64,000 nt of DNA from Bacillus halotolerans (GCF_001517105.1 NZ_LPVF01000009.1:117742-181741); one strand, 5' to 3'. Positions 20,853 through 33,613 are shown, counted from the stretch's first letter. A program made the numbers and translations. Notes: generated from the sequence alone by a model not told the origin.

Positions 20853-22208
20853 TTAAGAAGACATACGCATTTGTTCTGTTATGTCATCCTCAACAATACG
20901 GACAAACTGTCCTTCATTGTATGGATAGCCTGCTTTTAGTATTTTTACTTTCACGATTTTGCCGATCATGTCTTCCGTACCTTTGAAAACAACTTTCATA
21001 TAGTTGTCTGTGTAACCGACATACATGTTTTCTTCATCTGATTCTTTAAATGTTTCCTCAGGGATAATTTCAAGGACTTCATTTTCATAATCAGAGGCAT
21101 ATTCCTTCGCAAGCTGGTCAGAAAGTGCAATCAGGCGGTGTACACGTTCGTTTTTGACGTTTTCATCCACTTGGTCTTCCATCCGCGCAGCTGGCGTTCC
21201 CGTACGTTTGCTGTAAGGGAAAACATGCAGTTCAGAGAATCTGTTTTCTTTAATAAAGTTATAGGTTTCCATAAATTCTTCTTCTGTTTCACCAGGGAAG
21301 CCTACAATGACATCGGAGGTTACGGCTAAGCCCGGAAGTGCTTTTTTCAGCTTATTTAAACGGTCAGCGAAAAATTCCATAGTGTATTTGCGTCTCATCC
21401 GTTTAAGCACTGTGTTTGATCCGGATTGAATCGGAATGTGCAAATGGCGCACAATCTTATCTGAACGGTCTAAAACTTCAATCACTTCGTCTGTGATCTG
21501 GCTTGCCTCGATGGACGAAATTCTGATCCGTTTCACGCCTTGAACACGGGCGTCAAGTTCTCTCAAAAGCTTGGCAAAGTTGTAATCTTTCATATCTTCA
21601 CCGTAGCCGCCTGTATGGATACCAGTAAGTACGATTTCTTTATAACCCGCATCAACAAGCTGCTGTGCTTGTTTAATAACTTCCTCCGGGTCACGTGAAC
21701 GGAGAAGTCCGCGCGCCCACGGAATGATACAGAACGTGCAGAAGTTATTGCAGCCTTCCTGTATTTTTAATGACGCTCTTGTCCGGTCTGTAAAAGCCGG
21801 TACATCAAGCTCTTCATATACTCTAGCTTTCATAATGTTGCTGACGCCATTGATCGGCTGACGCTCTTCACGATATTGATCGATGTAGCCGAGCATTTTT
21901 TCTCGATCCTGAGTTCCGACTACAATGTCAACACCCGGGATTGCCATAATCTCAGCTGGCGAGGTTTGCGCATAACAGCCTGTGACGCAGATGACGCCGT
22001 CAGGATTTTGACGAATGGCGCGTCTGATCACTTGGCGGCTTTTTTTATCTCCCGTATTTGTTACCGTACATGTATTAATGACATATACGTCAGCTGTTTG
22101 TTCAAAGTCTCTTCTTTCATAGCCCGCATCTTTGAAAAGCTGCCAGATTGCTTCTGTTTCATAATGATTGACTTTGCAGCCAAGCGTATGGAACGCAACA
22201 GTTGCCAT
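20853..22208 (-). CDS. mtaB: tRNA t6A37 methylthiotransferase MtaB (YqeV)
   Basis: 451 residues. An N-terminal UPF0004 domain has cluster-ligand cysteines in HTLGCKVN, NTCTVTN and TGCYAQ. The radical-SAM domain carries CNNFCTFC, and a TRAM domain lies at the C-terminus. It adds the 2-methylthio group to N6-threonylcarbamoyl-A37 of tRNA-Lys and others. It is the last gene of the dnaK-region operon. Its ATG overlaps the rsmE stop codon region (shared base 22208), so it may be coupled to rsmE translation and affected by the nonsense codon there. Confidence 0.95.
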   Translation of the reverse strand: MATVAFHTLGCKVNHYETEAIWQLFKDAGYERRDFEQTADVYVINTCTVTNTGDKKSRQVIRRAIRQNPDGVICVTGCYAQTSPAEIMAIPGVDIVVGTQDREKMLGYIDQYREERQPINGVSNIMKARVYEELDVPAFTDRTRASLKIQEGCNNFCTFCIIPWARGLLRSRDPEEVIKQAQQLVDAGYKEIVLTGIHTGGYGEDMKDYNFAKLLRELDARVQGVKRIRISSIEASQITDEVIEVLDRSDKIVRHLHIPIQSGSNTVLKRMRRKYTMEFFADRLNKLKKALPGLAVTSDVIVGFPGETEEEFMETYNFIKENRFSELHVFPYSKRTGTPAARMEDQVDENVKNERVHRLIALSDQLAKEYASDYENEVLEIIPEETFKESDEENMYVGYTDNYMKVVFKGTEDMIGKIVKVKILKAGYPYNEGQFVRIVEDDITEQMRMSS

Positions 22209-22978
22209 TATTGATCACCTCTTAATAACTCTGTATGATAAGAAATTGCGCTCAGCGCGTATAGCGGAGCGGTTTCTGTCCTTAAAATTCTCGGTCCGAG
22301 GCCGCACGGAACAGCGTTTTTCGCCGTGAGCCGCTCAACCTCCGCTTCTGTTAAACCGCCTTCGGGACCGAATACGATCAAAAGGGATGATCCTTTCGGA
22401 AGGCTGCTTACAACTGCGCTGAACGAGCTTGTTTCTCCTTGCTTCGATGACTCTTCGTATGCAACGACACATTTATCGACATTCTGCACCTTTTCAAGAA
22501 GCTACTGAAAGGAATGGATATACAGCACTTGCGGCACTTCGTTTCGGTACGATTGCTCCGCCGCTTCCTTCGCAATTTTCGTCCATCTTTCCCGCTTCTT
22601 CTTAGCTTTCTTGTCATCCAGCTTGACAACAGAGCGTGCGGCTTGCAGAGGAATAAAAGCATGAGCTCCCAGCTCAGTCCCCTTTTGGATAATCCATTCA
22701 AGTTTATCCCCTTTCGGGAGGCCGCTTGCAATATAAACCTTTATCGGAAGCTCTCTGTTTTCATTCGTCCATTCTATCATAAGACAGGACACTTTTTCTT
22801 TGGAAACAGATTGAAGTTCACATTTTGCTTCGAAGCCGTCCTGAGAGCAGCAGATAATCTCGTCTCCCTCGTTCATTCTCATGACATTTACAATATGATG
22901 AACATCTTCTCCGGTAATTGAAATAGCCGGCGCTTCCTCCATTTGCTGTTTCGTGAGCTCGATAAAATATCGTTGCAT
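22208..22978 (-). pseudogene. rsmE: rsmE (yqeU), 16S rRNA m3U1498 methyltransferase, interrupted by an in-frame TAG
   Basis: The single minus-strand frame would encode 256 residues from ATG 22978 (MQRYFIELTKQQ), the normal YqeU length. It meets TAG at 22502-22504, where family members have CAG (Gln, ...HSFQ-Q-LL...). The frame continues correctly after the stop (LLEKVQNVDKCVVAYEES). As written the product is 158 residues: the PUA-like RNA-binding part and the beginning of the SPOUT domain. It lacks the SAM-binding knot (FGPEGGLTEAE, LGPRILRTETAPLYAL). One C-to-T change explains it. Loss of m3U methylation is predicted unless the codon is suppressed or is an error. Confidence 0.88.
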
Positions 22979-23000
22979 ACGCTGTGACACCTACTAACTG

Positions 23001-23936
23001 TTATTTTTTCGCAATAATACTGACCCAATCTTCCATTGAGAGAATTTCCACAATGGTAAAACCAGCCTGTTCCAATGCTTCTTTTACCTCTTGCTTTTTA
23101 TGGCTGATAATTCCTGAAGTAATAAAATGCCCGCCGTCTTTCAGCAGATGGTATGCCTGTGAAGTAAAACGAAGGATGACTTCAGCCAAAATGTTGGCAA
23201 CGATCACATCATGTTCTCCTGAAATCCCGTCTAACAAATTATTTTGTTTGACTTGAGCTATATCGCTAACCTTGTTTAACTTCAAATTGAGACGTGCGCT
23301 TTCTACAGCAACGGGATCAAGATCATAGGCATGAACCGATTCAGCCTCAAGCATTGCAGCCGCAATACTTAAAATTCCGGAACCTGTACCTACATCAATC
23401 ACCTTATCACCCTTTCGCACAAAGCGTTCAAGCGCCTGAATACAAAGTACGGTTGTCGGGTGTGTGCCTGTTCCGAATGCCATTCCCGGGTCCATTTCAA
23501 TAATCAGCTCATCCGTATGTACCGGCGTATATTCCTCCCACGTTGGTACAATCGTAAACTTTTCAGAAATTTTCACAGGATGGTAATACTTTTTCCAAGC
23601 AGTCGCCCATTCCTCTTCGTTCACTTCGGAAATGGTGATATGGTTCCTGCCCAAATCAATATCATAAAGAAGCAGATTATTAATTGTTTCTTTAACGCCC
23701 TCTACCGTTTCTCCAAGAAAGCTGTTGACCGGCAGATACGCTTTAACAATGACACCCTCGTTCGGATAATCATTGGGGTCGAGCTGGTAGATTTCCCCGT
23801 ACACATTCTCACGTTCTTTAATTAAATCCAGCGGGTCCTCTATCACAACCCCACTCGCACCAGCTTCATGCAAAATATTTGAGATAGGTTCGACCGCTTC
23901 ATGTGTTGTGTGAATGCTTAATTCGGACCATTTCAA
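23001..23936 (-). CDS. prmA: Ribosomal protein L11 methyltransferase PrmA
   Basis: 311 residues if started at TTG 23936 ([16 protein letters not shown]), with GAGGAG nine bases upstream; the ATG at 23957 would add 7 unconserved residues. The SAM-binding motif [17 protein letters not shown] and motif [11 protein letters not shown] are clear. It trimethylates L11. It follows dnaJ in the class I heat-shock operon extension (dnaJ-prmA-rsmE-mtaB), with spacings of about 20 bases. Confidence 0.95.
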   Translation of the reverse strand: MKWSELSIHTTHEAVEPISNILHEAGASGVVIEDPLDLIKERENVYGEIYQLDPNDYPNEGVIVKAYLPVNSFLGETVEGVKETINNLLLYDIDLGRNHITISEVNEEEWATAWKKYYHPVKISEKFTIVPTWEEYTPVHTDELIIEMDPGMAFGTGTHPTTVLCIQALERFVRKGDKVIDVGTGSGILSIAAAMLEAESVHAYDLDPVAVESARLNLKLNKVSDIAQVKQNNLLDGISGEHDVIVANILAEVILRFTSQAYHLLKDGGHFITSGIISHKKQEVKEALEQAGFTIVEILSMEDWVSIIAKK

Positions 23937-23960
23937 AACTACCAACTCCTCATCCAATAA

Positions 23961-25085
23961 TTAATCGCCTTTAAACGCGCGTTTTACCTTATCAAAGAAA
24001 CTCATTTCCTGTTCATCAGGCAGGTTTCCGCTGACTTCGGCAAATTCGCGGATAATATCTTTTTGTTTATCTGTCAAGTTTGTCGGAGTGACAACGCGGA
24101 CGACGATATGCTGGTCACCCTGTCCATAGCCCCTGACATTTTGAACGCCTTTGCCTCTTAATCTGAATTTTGTTCCTGTTTGTGTACCGGCAGGGATTTT
24201 CAATTTCACTTTCCCGTGAAGCGTCGGAACTTCCACTTCATCTCCAAGCGCGGCTTGAGCAAACGTTAACGGCATTTCACAGTAAATATCATCTCCGTCG
24301 CGCTCAAAGAATTCGTGGGCGCGCACGTGGAATACGACAAATAAATCCCCGGCTGGGCCGCCATTTACGCCTGGTTCACCCTGTCCTGAGAGTCGCAGCT
24401 GCTGCCCGTCATCTACACCGGCAGGAATTGTGACGTTGATTTTTTTGCGTTTTTTGATTTTTCCTTTGCCGCCGCAATCCGCACATTTGTTTTTAATGAT
24501 TTTACCTGTACCTTCGCAGTGGTGGCAGACTCGTCTGTTGACAACTTTACCAAACGGCGTGTTTTGCTCCACATTTAGCTGACCGGAGCCTCCGCAGTGT
24601 GAGCACGTTTCCGGATTTGTACCAGGTTTCGCCCCTGAGCCTTTACATGTATCGCATGTTTCCTCACGCGGAATCTCGATGGTCGTTTCTTTTCCGAAAA
24701 CGGCATCCTCAAATGACAAAGTCATCGTATATTGCAGATCCGCCCCTTGACGCGGTGCATTCGGATCTCTTCGTCTAGTGCCGCCGCCGAAAATACTTGA
24801 GAAAATATCATCGAAACCAAAACCGCCGAAGTCACCGCCGCCAAAACCGCCGCCGAAGCCTTGGTTAGGATCAGTATGGCCAAATTGGTCGTAATGAGAC
24901 CGTTTTTGGTCATCAGACAGCGTTTCATATGCTTCTTTGACTTCTTTAAACTTTTCATCTGATCCGGCTTCTTTGTTAATGTCAGGATGATATTTTTTTG
25001 ACAGCTTTCGATAAGCCTTTTTTATTTCATCCTTTGAAGCGCTCTTACTTACACCCAGCACTTCATAGTAATCACGCTTACTCAT
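23961..25085 (-). CDS. dnaJ: Hsp40 co-chaperone DnaJ
   Basis: 374 residues. The J domain ([15 protein letters not shown] motif in [11 protein letters not shown]) is followed by a Gly/Phe-rich linker ([18 protein letters not shown]). Then come the zinc-finger domain with four CxxCxGxG repeats (about 145-215) and the C-terminal substrate domain. It delivers clients to DnaK and stimulates its ATPase. It is separated from dnaK by about 190 bases containing hairpins. Confidence 0.97.
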   Translation of the reverse strand: MSKRDYYEVLGVSKSASKDEIKKAYRKLSKKYHPDINKEAGSDEKFKEVKEAYETLSDDQKRSHYDQFGHTDPNQGFGGGFGGGDFGGFGFDDIFSSIFGGGTRRRDPNAPRQGADLQYTMTLSFEDAVFGKETTIEIPREETCDTCKGSGAKPGTNPETCSHCGGSGQLNVEQNTPFGKVVNRRVCHHCEGTGKIIKNKCADCGGKGKIKKRKKINVTIPAGVDDGQQLRLSGQGEPGVNGGPAGDLFVVFHVRAHEFFERDGDDIYCEMPLTFAQAALGDEVEVPTLHGKVKLKIPAGTQTGTKFRLRGKGVQNVRGYGQGDQHIVVRVVTPTNLTDKQKDIIREFAEVSGNLPDEQEMSFFDKVKRAFKGD

Positions 25086-25164
25086 CTACTTCACTCTCCC
25101 GAATTTCTCACATAAATTAGATTGTATCATTTTGAATTATGATTTTTCAATTCCTTTTATCCCG

Positions 25165-25270
25165 GGCAAGAAAAAAAGTCAAAGCCAAGAGATGCCTGAC
25201 TTTGACTTTCTAACCATTGAATCAGATTATGAAATATGTTCTTTTCGGCCAGCCCAAAAGCGGGCTGACT
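25165..25270 (-). terminator. Two hairpins between dnaK and dnaJ
   Basis: Just after dnaK, AGCCCGCTTTTGGGCT (25253-25268) is a small stem without a T run. Further on, AAAGTCAAAG pairs with CTTTGACTTT and is followed by a T7 run (about 25168-25210). The second looks like a terminator or attenuator lowering dnaJ expression relative to dnaK. About 190 bases without a gene. Confidence 0.6.
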
Positions 25271-25281
25271 CAGAAAGAAAC

Positions 25282-27132
<1,851 letters not shown>

Positions 27133-27140
27133 CTATGTAA

Positions 27141-27704
27141 TTATTGATTCACTTTTACCATGGAAGGGCGAATGACGCGATCCTTCAGCTTGTAGCCTTT
27201 TTGCATTTCCTCAACGACAATGTTGGAGCCGTAGTTTTCATCTTCAGCCTGCATAACGGCTTGGTGAAGGTTCGGATCAAATTCCTGTCCTACAGCTTCG
27301 ATTGCTTCTACGCCTTCTTTATTCAAGGCTTCTACGAGCTGGCGGTGGACCATTTCCATTCCTTGGAGCAAACTTTTCGTCTGTTCATTGTCGGCTTCAA
27401 CCTGAAGCGCTCTTTCAAAGCTGTCAAGAGCCGGCAGCAATTCAGTAACGATGTTTTGAGAACGGTATTTCTGGGACGCTTCCATTTCTAAGCGGCTGCG
27501 TCGTTTATAGTTTTCAAAGTCTGCTTGAACACGCAAAAGTTTGTTTTCCTTTTCCTCAAGCAAACCTTGCAATTCGTTAATTTGATTTTGAAGAAGTTCG
27601 CTTTCGTTTGTTTCTTCCTGCTGTTCTTCAGCGGCAGCTTGTTCTTCGATTACTTCTTGCTCTTCTGTTTCGTTTTGTTCCGCGGTTTGTTTTTCTTCTG
27701 ACAT
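27141..27704 (-). CDS. grpE: Nucleotide exchange factor GrpE
   Basis: 187 residues from ATG 27704 ([16 protein letters not shown]), preceded by GAGGGAGGTG. A disordered Glu/Gln-rich N-terminus leads into a long coiled coil (about 40-85), then the DnaK-binding beta domain ending [19 protein letters not shown]. It exchanges ADP for ATP on DnaK. Third of hrcA-grpE-dnaK-dnaJ in transcription order after hrcA. Confidence 0.97.
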   Translation of the reverse strand: MSEEKQTAEQNETEEQEVIEEQAAAEEQQEETNESELLQNQINELQGLLEEKENKLLRVQADFENYKRRSRLEMEASQKYRSQNIVTELLPALDSFERALQVEADNEQTKSLLQGMEMVHRQLVEALNKEGVEAIEAVGQEFDPNLHQAVMQAEDENYGSNIVVEEMQKGYKLKDRVIRPSMVKVNQ

Positions 27705-27776
27705 TGTGTTCACCTCCCTCAAAAGTGTAAGGAGAAGGGCGGGTGATGCCCTTCGATAAAATTTGCCAAATTTCCC

Positions 27777-28808
27777 TTACTCATCATACAAACTTGTTAA
27801 TGCTTTTGACAAGTCTGAAGTCACATGCTGAAGCAGACTGACGACCCGTGAATAATTCATGCGGGTTGGTCCGATGATCGCAATTGAGCCTATTTGCTTC
27901 TTATCTACTGAATAAGAGGCTGTAATCAGGCTGCAGTTTTCCATCTCTTCATAGTCGTTTTCTTTTCCGATTTTAATCGAAATGCCTGTATCTGAAGATT
28001 GGACGAGCTTCAAGACGTCCTGCTCCTTTTCGATTAGAGAAAGCAGCGACCGCACTCTGCCGATATCATGGAACTCGGGCTGGTTCAGCATATTGATTTT
28101 CCCGCCGAAAAACAATTTTTCAACGTGACTTGTCGAATGAAATGTTGACCGCAGCGCTTCAAGTATGTTGTCGTAGTTCTTAATGTGCTGCCTTAAGTAC
28201 ATGACAACTTCTTTAAAAATGCGTTCATTCAATTCATCCATCGGAACACCGGTTAAACGGTCGTTCAGTATATTTACCAGCTTTTCAATATCAGACAGAT
28301 CCATTTTGGTTGGAAAATTAATCGTTTTGTTTTCCACATGCCCCGTATTGGTAACGAGAATGGCTACCGCTTTATCGGGCTGAATCGGTATGATTTGAAT
28401 CTGTTTAAGATAATTCTCGCTCAACTTCGGCCCGAGTACGATAGACGTATAATTCGTAAGATCGGACAAAATTTTTGCTGATTTTTGAACTGTCTTTTCC
28501 AGCTCGAATATTTTTTCTTTGAAGATCGAGTGGATTTGGTCTAGGTCGGTTTTTGTCAGTTTGACGGGCGACAGCAAATGATCAACATAATACCGGTACC
28601 CTTTTTCCGACGGAACACGTCCTGAGGAAGAGTGGGTTTTCTCAATAAAGCCCAGTTCCTCCAAGTCAGCCATCTCGTTTCTTATTGTTGCAGAGCTAAA
28701 TGTGATTTCATCTTTTTTCGAAAGAGTTCTAGATCCGACCGGCTGCGCCGATTTAATAAAATCGTTGATTATGACCTGAAGGATCAGCAGCTGACGATTT
28801 GTTAACAT
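27777..28808 (-). CDS. hrcA: Heat-inducible repressor HrcA
   Basis: 343 residues from ATG 28808 ([20 protein letters not shown]). An N-terminal winged helix ([27 protein letters not shown]) is followed by a GAF-like dimerisation domain. It binds the CIRCE element in its own leader and requires GroEL for activity, shutting off class I heat-shock genes. The frame is open 10 codons upstream, but those lie in the CIRCE/ribosome-site leader. Confidence 0.97.
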   Translation of the reverse strand: MLTNRQLLILQVIINDFIKSAQPVGSRTLSKKDEITFSSATIRNEMADLEELGFIEKTHSSSGRVPSEKGYRYYVDHLLSPVKLTKTDLDQIHSIFKEKIFELEKTVQKSAKILSDLTNYTSIVLGPKLSENYLKQIQIIPIQPDKAVAILVTNTGHVENKTINFPTKMDLSDIEKLVNILNDRLTGVPMDELNERIFKEVVMYLRQHIKNYDNILEALRSTFHSTSHVEKLFFGGKINMLNQPEFHDIGRVRSLLSLIEKEQDVLKLVQSSDTGISIKIGKENDYEEMENCSLITASYSVDKKQIGSIAIIGPTRMNYSRVVSLLQHVTSDLSKALTSLYDE

Positions 28809-28822
28809 CATCATCACCTCTG

Positions 28823-28849
28823 TTAGCACTCTCAACAAGCGAGTGCTAA
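28823..28849 (-). promoter_or_regulatory. CIRCE operator
   Basis: A perfect TTAGCACTC-N9-GAGTGCTAA inverted repeat in the hrcA leader, 15 bases upstream of the start codon. It is the binding site for HrcA. Confidence 0.98.
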
Positions 28850-28859
28850 ATCTATAACA

Positions 28860-28888
28860 AAAGTATCAAACCACAAGAAAAATGTCAA
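28860..28888 (-). promoter_or_regulatory. SigA promoter of the hrcA operon
   Basis: On the minus strand TTGACA (28883-28888) and TACTTT (28860-28865) are 17 bases apart, placing the transcript start next to the CIRCE element. The -35 directly follows the hemW stop codon. Confidence 0.75.
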
Positions 28889-30028
28889 TTATAACTCACC
28901 CAAAAAAGCGCCGAAAACTTCATTACCCAATAATTTTCCCTGATGAGTCAAACAAACGTCAGATTCTGTGTTAAGAATCAGTCCCTTTTCAGAAAGCTCT
29001 TTTAAAACGCCGGGAAAAAGTTTATCAAGAGAACGACCGTATTTCTCTTCAAACCGTTTTTTGCTGACGCCGGATGTTTTTCTTAATCCTAAAAACATCT
29101 CTTCTTCAATTTGTTCTTCCATCGTCACTTCATGTGTATCCCGGTAAGGAAAACCTTTTTCAGCTATCAGGTCAATGTAATGTTTAACAGGTCCGACGTT
29201 TACCGTTCGAATTCCGCCGATATACCCGTGGGCTCCTGCTCCGAAACCGAAATATTCCTCGTTGCTCCAGTACGTCAGATTGTGCTTAGATTCCATGCCT
29301 TGCTTTGCAAAATTGCTGATTTCATATTGATGAATACCGGCAGCTTCCATCCGGCTCATCACCGTTTCGTACATTTCGGCTTCCTGTTCCTGCGCCGGCA
29401 AATGAAGCCGCCCTTTTTGCATCAAATTATAAAATACCGTTTTCGGTTCTACAATGAGAGAGTAAACGGAATAATGCTCTGCGTTCAGGGATAAAGCAGT
29501 TTTTAAAGAATGATCCAGATGCTTAAGCGTTTGTCCGGGAAGACCGAACATCAAATCGAGACTGATATTTTCAAAACCAATTTCCCTTGCACGTTCAAAA
29601 GAGGCAAATACGTCTTTTTGTTTATGCACCCGTCCGATTTTTTCTAGAAGGTCGTCTTCGAATGTTTGCACACCGAAGCTTAAACGATTAACGCCCGCTT
29701 CCTTGAGTATTTTCAGTTTTTCTGCCGATAGGTCGTCCGGGTTCGCCTCAACAGCGAATTCCTTTAAAGTGTCTGAAGGCTTCAGCACACGGCTGACCAT
29801 GTCCATTAATTTTTTGAGCTGGTCCTCTGAGAGGGATGTCGGCGTGCCTCCTCCGATAAAAATCGTATCCAAATCAGGCTGCCCCGTTTTTTCTATCGTA
29901 TTTATCATTTCCTTCTCGAGTGCGTTTAAATACTCGCCGACGGGCTGGCTTTGAATAAAATATTTATTGAAATCGCAGTAGTGGCAAATATGCTCACAAA
30001 ATGGAATATGGATATAAGCTGATTTCAA
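28889..30028 (-). CDS. hemW: Radical-SAM heme chaperone HemW (HemN-like)
   Basis: 379 residues from TTG 30028 (MKSAYIHIPFCEH), with AAGGTG five bases upstream. The GTG three codons earlier lies inside that ribosome site and is unlikely. The radical-SAM motif CEHICHYCDF and GGGTPTSL are typical. HemW binds heme and is thought to deliver it to target proteins rather than acting as coproporphyrinogen oxidase; the second cysteine pattern of HemN is absent. It lies between lepA and hrcA. Confidence 0.92.
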   Translation of the reverse strand: MKSAYIHIPFCEHICHYCDFNKYFIQSQPVGEYLNALEKEMINTIEKTGQPDLDTIFIGGGTPTSLSEDQLKKLMDMVSRVLKPSDTLKEFAVEANPDDLSAEKLKILKEAGVNRLSFGVQTFEDDLLEKIGRVHKQKDVFASFERAREIGFENISLDLMFGLPGQTLKHLDHSLKTALSLNAEHYSVYSLIVEPKTVFYNLMQKGRLHLPAQEQEAEMYETVMSRMEAAGIHQYEISNFAKQGMESKHNLTYWSNEEYFGFGAGAHGYIGGIRTVNVGPVKHYIDLIAEKGFPYRDTHEVTMEEQIEEEMFLGLRKTSGVSKKRFEEKYGRSLDKLFPGVLKELSEKGLILNTESDVCLTHQGKLLGNEVFGAFLGEL

Positions 30029-30049
30029 TGTATTCACCTTCTTTAAAGA

Positions 30050-30084
30050 AAGAAGCCGCAGTACAGGACTGCGGCAGCTTCTAT
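30050..30084 (-). terminator. Terminator between lepA and hemW
   Basis: GAAGCTGCCGCAGTCC / TACTGCGGCTTC hairpin followed by TTTCTTT on the minus strand, directly after the lepA stop. Confidence 0.75.
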
Positions 30085-31919
30085 TATTTTTTCGGATTGT
30101 CGTCCATTTTCAGGACCGCCATAAATGCTTCTTGCGGCACTTCAACTGAGCCGACCTGCTTCATTCGGCGTTTTCCTTCTTTTTGTTTTTCAAGAAGCTT
30201 CCGTTTCCGCGAGATGTCTCCGCCGTAACATTTAGCCAATACGTTTTTACGCATCGCTTTAATGGTAGAGCGGGCCACGATTTTCTGGCCGATCGCCGCT
30301 TGAATCGGTACTTCAAAGTGCTGGCGCGGAATAAGCTCTTTCAGTTTTTCCACAATTACTTTTCCGCGTTCGTACGCGTAATCGCGATGCACGATAAATG
30401 AAAGGGCGTCGATTTTTTCTCCGTTCAGCATAATGTCCATCTTGACAAGTTTAGACGGTTTGTAGCCGATCAGTTCGTAATCAAAGGACGCGTAGCCTTT
30501 TGTGCTTGATTTCAGCTGATCAAAAAACTCATAGACGATTTCCGCTAATGGCATGTCATAGACAATGCTGACACGATTTGCGTCTAAATATTGCATGTCG
30601 ATAAAATTGCCGCGTTTTCCTTGGCAAAGCTCCATCACCGCACCGACATAATCGTTCGGCACCATCATTGTCGCTTTAACATAAGGCTCCTCGATTCTTT
30701 CGATCTTTTGTGGGTCAGGCATGTTGGACGGGTTGTCGACAACAACCTTTTCGCCGTCTGTCATATACACATCGTAGATAACACTCGGTGCTGTTGTGAT
30801 CAGGTCGATTTTAAACTCACGCTCAATCCGCTCCTGGATGATTTCCATGTGAAGCATACCTAAAAATCCGCAGCGGAAACCGAATCCGAGCGCTTGGGAT
30901 GTCTCTGCTTCATATTGAAGCGATGAGTCATTCAGCTCAAGCTTTTCAAGAGCTTCCCTTAAATCATTGTATTTGGCCGTATCGATCGGATACAAACCGC
31001 AATACACCATCGGGTTCAGCTTGCGATACCCAGGCAATGCTTCGGCAGCCTGATTGGCCGCGCTTGTTATCGTGTCACCGACGCGTGTGTCACCGACATT
31101 TTTGATCGCAGCAGTTAAAAAGCCTACATCACCGACGGTCAGTTCATCTGTCGGAGTTGCTTTCGGCGTGAACACACCGACTTCTGTCACTTCAAACTCT
31201 TTGCCGGTTGCCATCATTTTGATTTTTTGCCCCGGCTTTACCGTTCCTTCAACAACTCTTATATAAGCCACGACACCGCGGTAAGCGTCATAAAGCGAGT
31301 CGAAGATCAGCGCTTTAAGCGGCGCTTCTGGATCTCCGGTCGGAGCAGGCACCTTTTCCACGATCTGCTCTAATATCTCTTCAATCCCGATCCCGGCTTT
31401 TGCTGAAGCGAGCACGGCTTCCGATGCGTCAAGGCCGATGACGTCCTCCACCTCTTGGCGAACACGTTCCGGCTCTGCGCTTGGCAGATCGATTTTATTA
31501 ATAACTGGAAGAATTTCAAGGTCATTATCAAGCGCCAAGTAAACGTTCGCAAGCGTCTGCGCTTCAATTCCTTGCGCCGCATCCACGACAAGTATCGCTC
31601 CTTCGCAGGCAGCAAGGCTTCGGGATACTTCATATGTGAAATCGACGTGTCCCGGTGTGTCAATCAGGTGGAAAATATATTCCTCTCCGTCTTTCGCTTT
31701 GTATTTAAGCTGAACAGAGTTTAATTTAATGGTGATGCCCCGTTCGCGTTCAAGATCCATAGAATCAAGCAATTGTTCTTTCATTTCTCGTTGAGTGATT
31801 GCCGACGTTTTTTCTAAAATACGATCCGCTAAGGTCGATTTTCCGTGGTCAATATGGGCGATGATGGAGAAATTCCGAATTCTCGACTGCCTCTCTAAAC
31901 GCTTTTCTTTATCTGTCAC
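30084..31919 (-). CDS. lepA: Elongation factor 4 (LepA)
   Basis: 611 residues. The GTPase motifs [22 protein letters not shown] and NKIDLP are followed by EF-G-like domains and the LepA-specific C-terminus ([25 protein letters not shown]). It acts on the ribosome during initiation or 30S assembly. It heads the lepA-hemW-hrcA order, separated from hemW by a hairpin. Confidence 0.97.
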   Translation of the reverse strand: MTDKEKRLERQSRIRNFSIIAHIDHGKSTLADRILEKTSAITQREMKEQLLDSMDLERERGITIKLNSVQLKYKAKDGEEYIFHLIDTPGHVDFTYEVSRSLAACEGAILVVDAAQGIEAQTLANVYLALDNDLEILPVINKIDLPSAEPERVRQEVEDVIGLDASEAVLASAKAGIGIEEILEQIVEKVPAPTGDPEAPLKALIFDSLYDAYRGVVAYIRVVEGTVKPGQKIKMMATGKEFEVTEVGVFTPKATPTDELTVGDVGFLTAAIKNVGDTRVGDTITSAANQAAEALPGYRKLNPMVYCGLYPIDTAKYNDLREALEKLELNDSSLQYEAETSQALGFGFRCGFLGMLHMEIIQERIEREFKIDLITTAPSVIYDVYMTDGEKVVVDNPSNMPDPQKIERIEEPYVKATMMVPNDYVGAVMELCQGKRGNFIDMQYLDANRVSIVYDMPLAEIVYEFFDQLKSSTKGYASFDYELIGYKPSKLVKMDIMLNGEKIDALSFIVHRDYAYERGKVIVEKLKELIPRQHFEVPIQAAIGQKIVARSTIKAMRKNVLAKCYGGDISRKRKLLEKQKEGKRRMKQVGSVEVPQEAFMAVLKMDDNPKK

Positions 31920-31998
31920 AATCTATCACTCCTACTATTAAACGCAAAATACACTAGCTTAGATTATATCAATAGGATTGTAAAGATTCAATGTAAAA

Positions 31999-32047
31999 CA
32001 AGAAAGAGAAAAGTTCCCTCTCATACTGGGGCTGCTTTTCTCTTTCA
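31999..32047 (-). terminator. Terminator after yqxA
   Basis: The GAAAGAGAAAAG / CTTTTCTCTTTC arms form a long AT-rich stem with a bulged centre, just after the yqxA stop codon. Confidence 0.6.
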
Positions 32048-32052
32048 AGCAC

Positions 32053-32400
32053 TTATTTTCTCATATCCCGTACCCATTCATACATCGATTGGGCTGTGTT
32101 GGTCACTGTGTCAGAAAGCGTTTTTCCGGCTTTAGAGAAAACGTTAAAGGTTTCCACCTGTTCCAGCTCTTTTTGTTTCTCTTCTAAATCTTTCGAGGTT
32201 ACTGTTTCCCCTAAAACGGTCGCTTCTTTTTCATTATTTTCTCCGTCTGTGAGCGTAAACGCGCCTTTCAGTGAAGGATCATGATAGCCTTTCATGCTCA
32301 GCATGCCGTTATTCGCCTGCTGCATGCCGAACAGGACGCCTATAAACATCATCGTCACAAGAAGCAAGCATTTGCCAAGATATGCAATCAACTCGACCAC
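32053..32400 (-). CDS. yqxA: YqxA membrane protein
   Basis: 115 residues with one N-terminal transmembrane helix (about 5-28, LGKCLLLVTMMFIGVLFGM) and a polar, Glu/Thr-rich remainder. The YqxA family is found after spoIIP in Bacillus (7 bases apart here). Its function is unknown; co-transcription with spoIIP suggests a sporulation context. Confidence 0.85.
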   Translation of the reverse strand: MVELIAYLGKCLLLVTMMFIGVLFGMQQANNGMLSMKGYHDPSLKGAFTLTDGENNEKEATVLGETVTSKDLEEKQKELEQVETFNVFSKAGKTLSDTVTNTAQSMYEWVRDMRK

Positions 32401-32407
32401 CTATTTC

Positions 32408-33613
32408 TTATTGTTTTTTCGTCTCGCCGCTTTCAGCATTAACCTTTTCAGCATCCCAGTACATTTCGCTGAATACGTCAGCAGTTGCGTCAGCCGCCCG
32501 CTGCAGCTCTTCGAGATTGTTATCCACTCCGCCGAATTCAAGCAAAAGCGCTCTGTCGTTTAAGTCTTGGTTGTAAACTCCGTTATCGCCTGGTGAGCCT
32601 TTAGAAAAGACCCCTGTGCTGAGTCCCGGGTATTTTTTCTCCATCAGCTTGTGAAGTTCACTTGCAATTTTGTAGTTTTCTTCGAAATTCTTGCTTTTTT
32701 TGCCGACCACAAACGCCACCCGGGCATAGCTTTTCCCTTTAATGGTTGCCGTCGTATTTTTCTTGCGCCTGGAGTCTCTATGGATGTCAATGATATATTG
32801 CAGATTTTTGTTTGACGCAAGGGCTTCCTGTACGACCGGCCTTGATTCATCGTAGGATCTAACATAATTCAAACCTTTTTTGCTCAGTTTTGCCTGTATA
32901 TCCGTTTTGTTAACTGTGGCTCCGATACCTTGAGATTGCAGCGCTTTTCCGAACATGTCCCCCACGAGGGTGACGTTAGCTTTAGAATGACGCGCCATAT
33001 CGGGGTCGGTTTCACCTTTTAATAGCGGGAGATAAGATTCCGTATTATGCGTGTGATAGATAAAGACAACCTTCTTATCGCCGGTTGTTTGTTTTGGCGG
33101 GTCTTTTTGCGTATTGTCTGTTTGCGTCTGCTGTTTTTCAATCTCCGCCAAATTCGCTTCTCTTTCTTCCTGCATCACCTTTGAAGGCGGCGGGGATTCC
33201 GACGGCATGTTTGTATAATCGGTGCCTTGTCCCGCTAAAAGAATTTCTGTGTCAAATTGCGCAAACCCAGGCAGCTCGCGTCCAAGAAAACTTCGCGGAT
33301 CTTCGAGATTAATACTTGTCGCCAGCTTTAAAGAAAGACGTGATAGATGAAATGAGCTGTCGGTTTGAGAAAGGTCAGAAGCGAAATAATGGTTTTCCAT
33401 CCGCAGCAAGTGTGCAAATACGTTACCCGGCAGTTCGTCGGCAATCCCGTAAAAAGAGTCAGACGAAGGCCTGAGTTCCGGCCGGAGAGACGTCAGCACA
33501 CCAGATAAAACAAAAATCACTACTAGGCTTGCGATAAATAGAAAGATCGCCTTTATCGCTTTCCCGCCATTCACCGCAACAACAATTTGTCTGTTTCTGC
33601 GTTTATTTCTCAT
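32408..33613 (-). CDS. spoIIP: Stage II sporulation protein SpoIIP
   Basis: 401 residues. An N-terminal membrane anchor (about 20-40, AIFLFIASLVVIFVLSGVL) is followed by an amidase/endopeptidase domain. Conserved features include FIYHTHNTESYLP, IIDIHRDSRRK and LLLEFGGVDNNLEE. With SpoIID and SpoIIM it degrades septal peptidoglycan to drive engulfment. It lies downstream of gpr, as in B. subtilis. Confidence 0.96.
   Translation of the reverse strand: MRNKRRNRQIVVAVNGGKAIKAIFLFIASLVVIFVLSGVLTSLRPELRPSSDSFYGIADELPGNVFAHLLRMENHYFASDLSQTDSSFHLSRLSLKLATSINLEDPRSFLGRELPGFAQFDTEILLAGQGTDYTNMPSESPPPSKVMQEEREANLAEIEKQQTQTDNTQKDPPKQTTGDKKVVFIYHTHNTESYLPLLKGETDPDMARHSKANVTLVGDMFGKALQSQGIGATVNKTDIQAKLSKKGLNYVRSYDESRPVVQEALASNKNLQYIIDIHRDSRRKKNTTATIKGKSYARVAFVVGKKSKNFEENYKIASELHKLMEKKYPGLSTGVFSKGSPGDNGVYNQDLNDRALLLEFGGVDNNLEELQRAADATADVFSEMYWDAEKVNAESGETKKQ

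Noticed and set aside
22408-22731. 107-codon minus-strand frame beside the rsmE stop
   Set aside because: An alternative frame of rsmE. The correct frame resumes in phase after the TAG, so this is not evidence of a frameshift.
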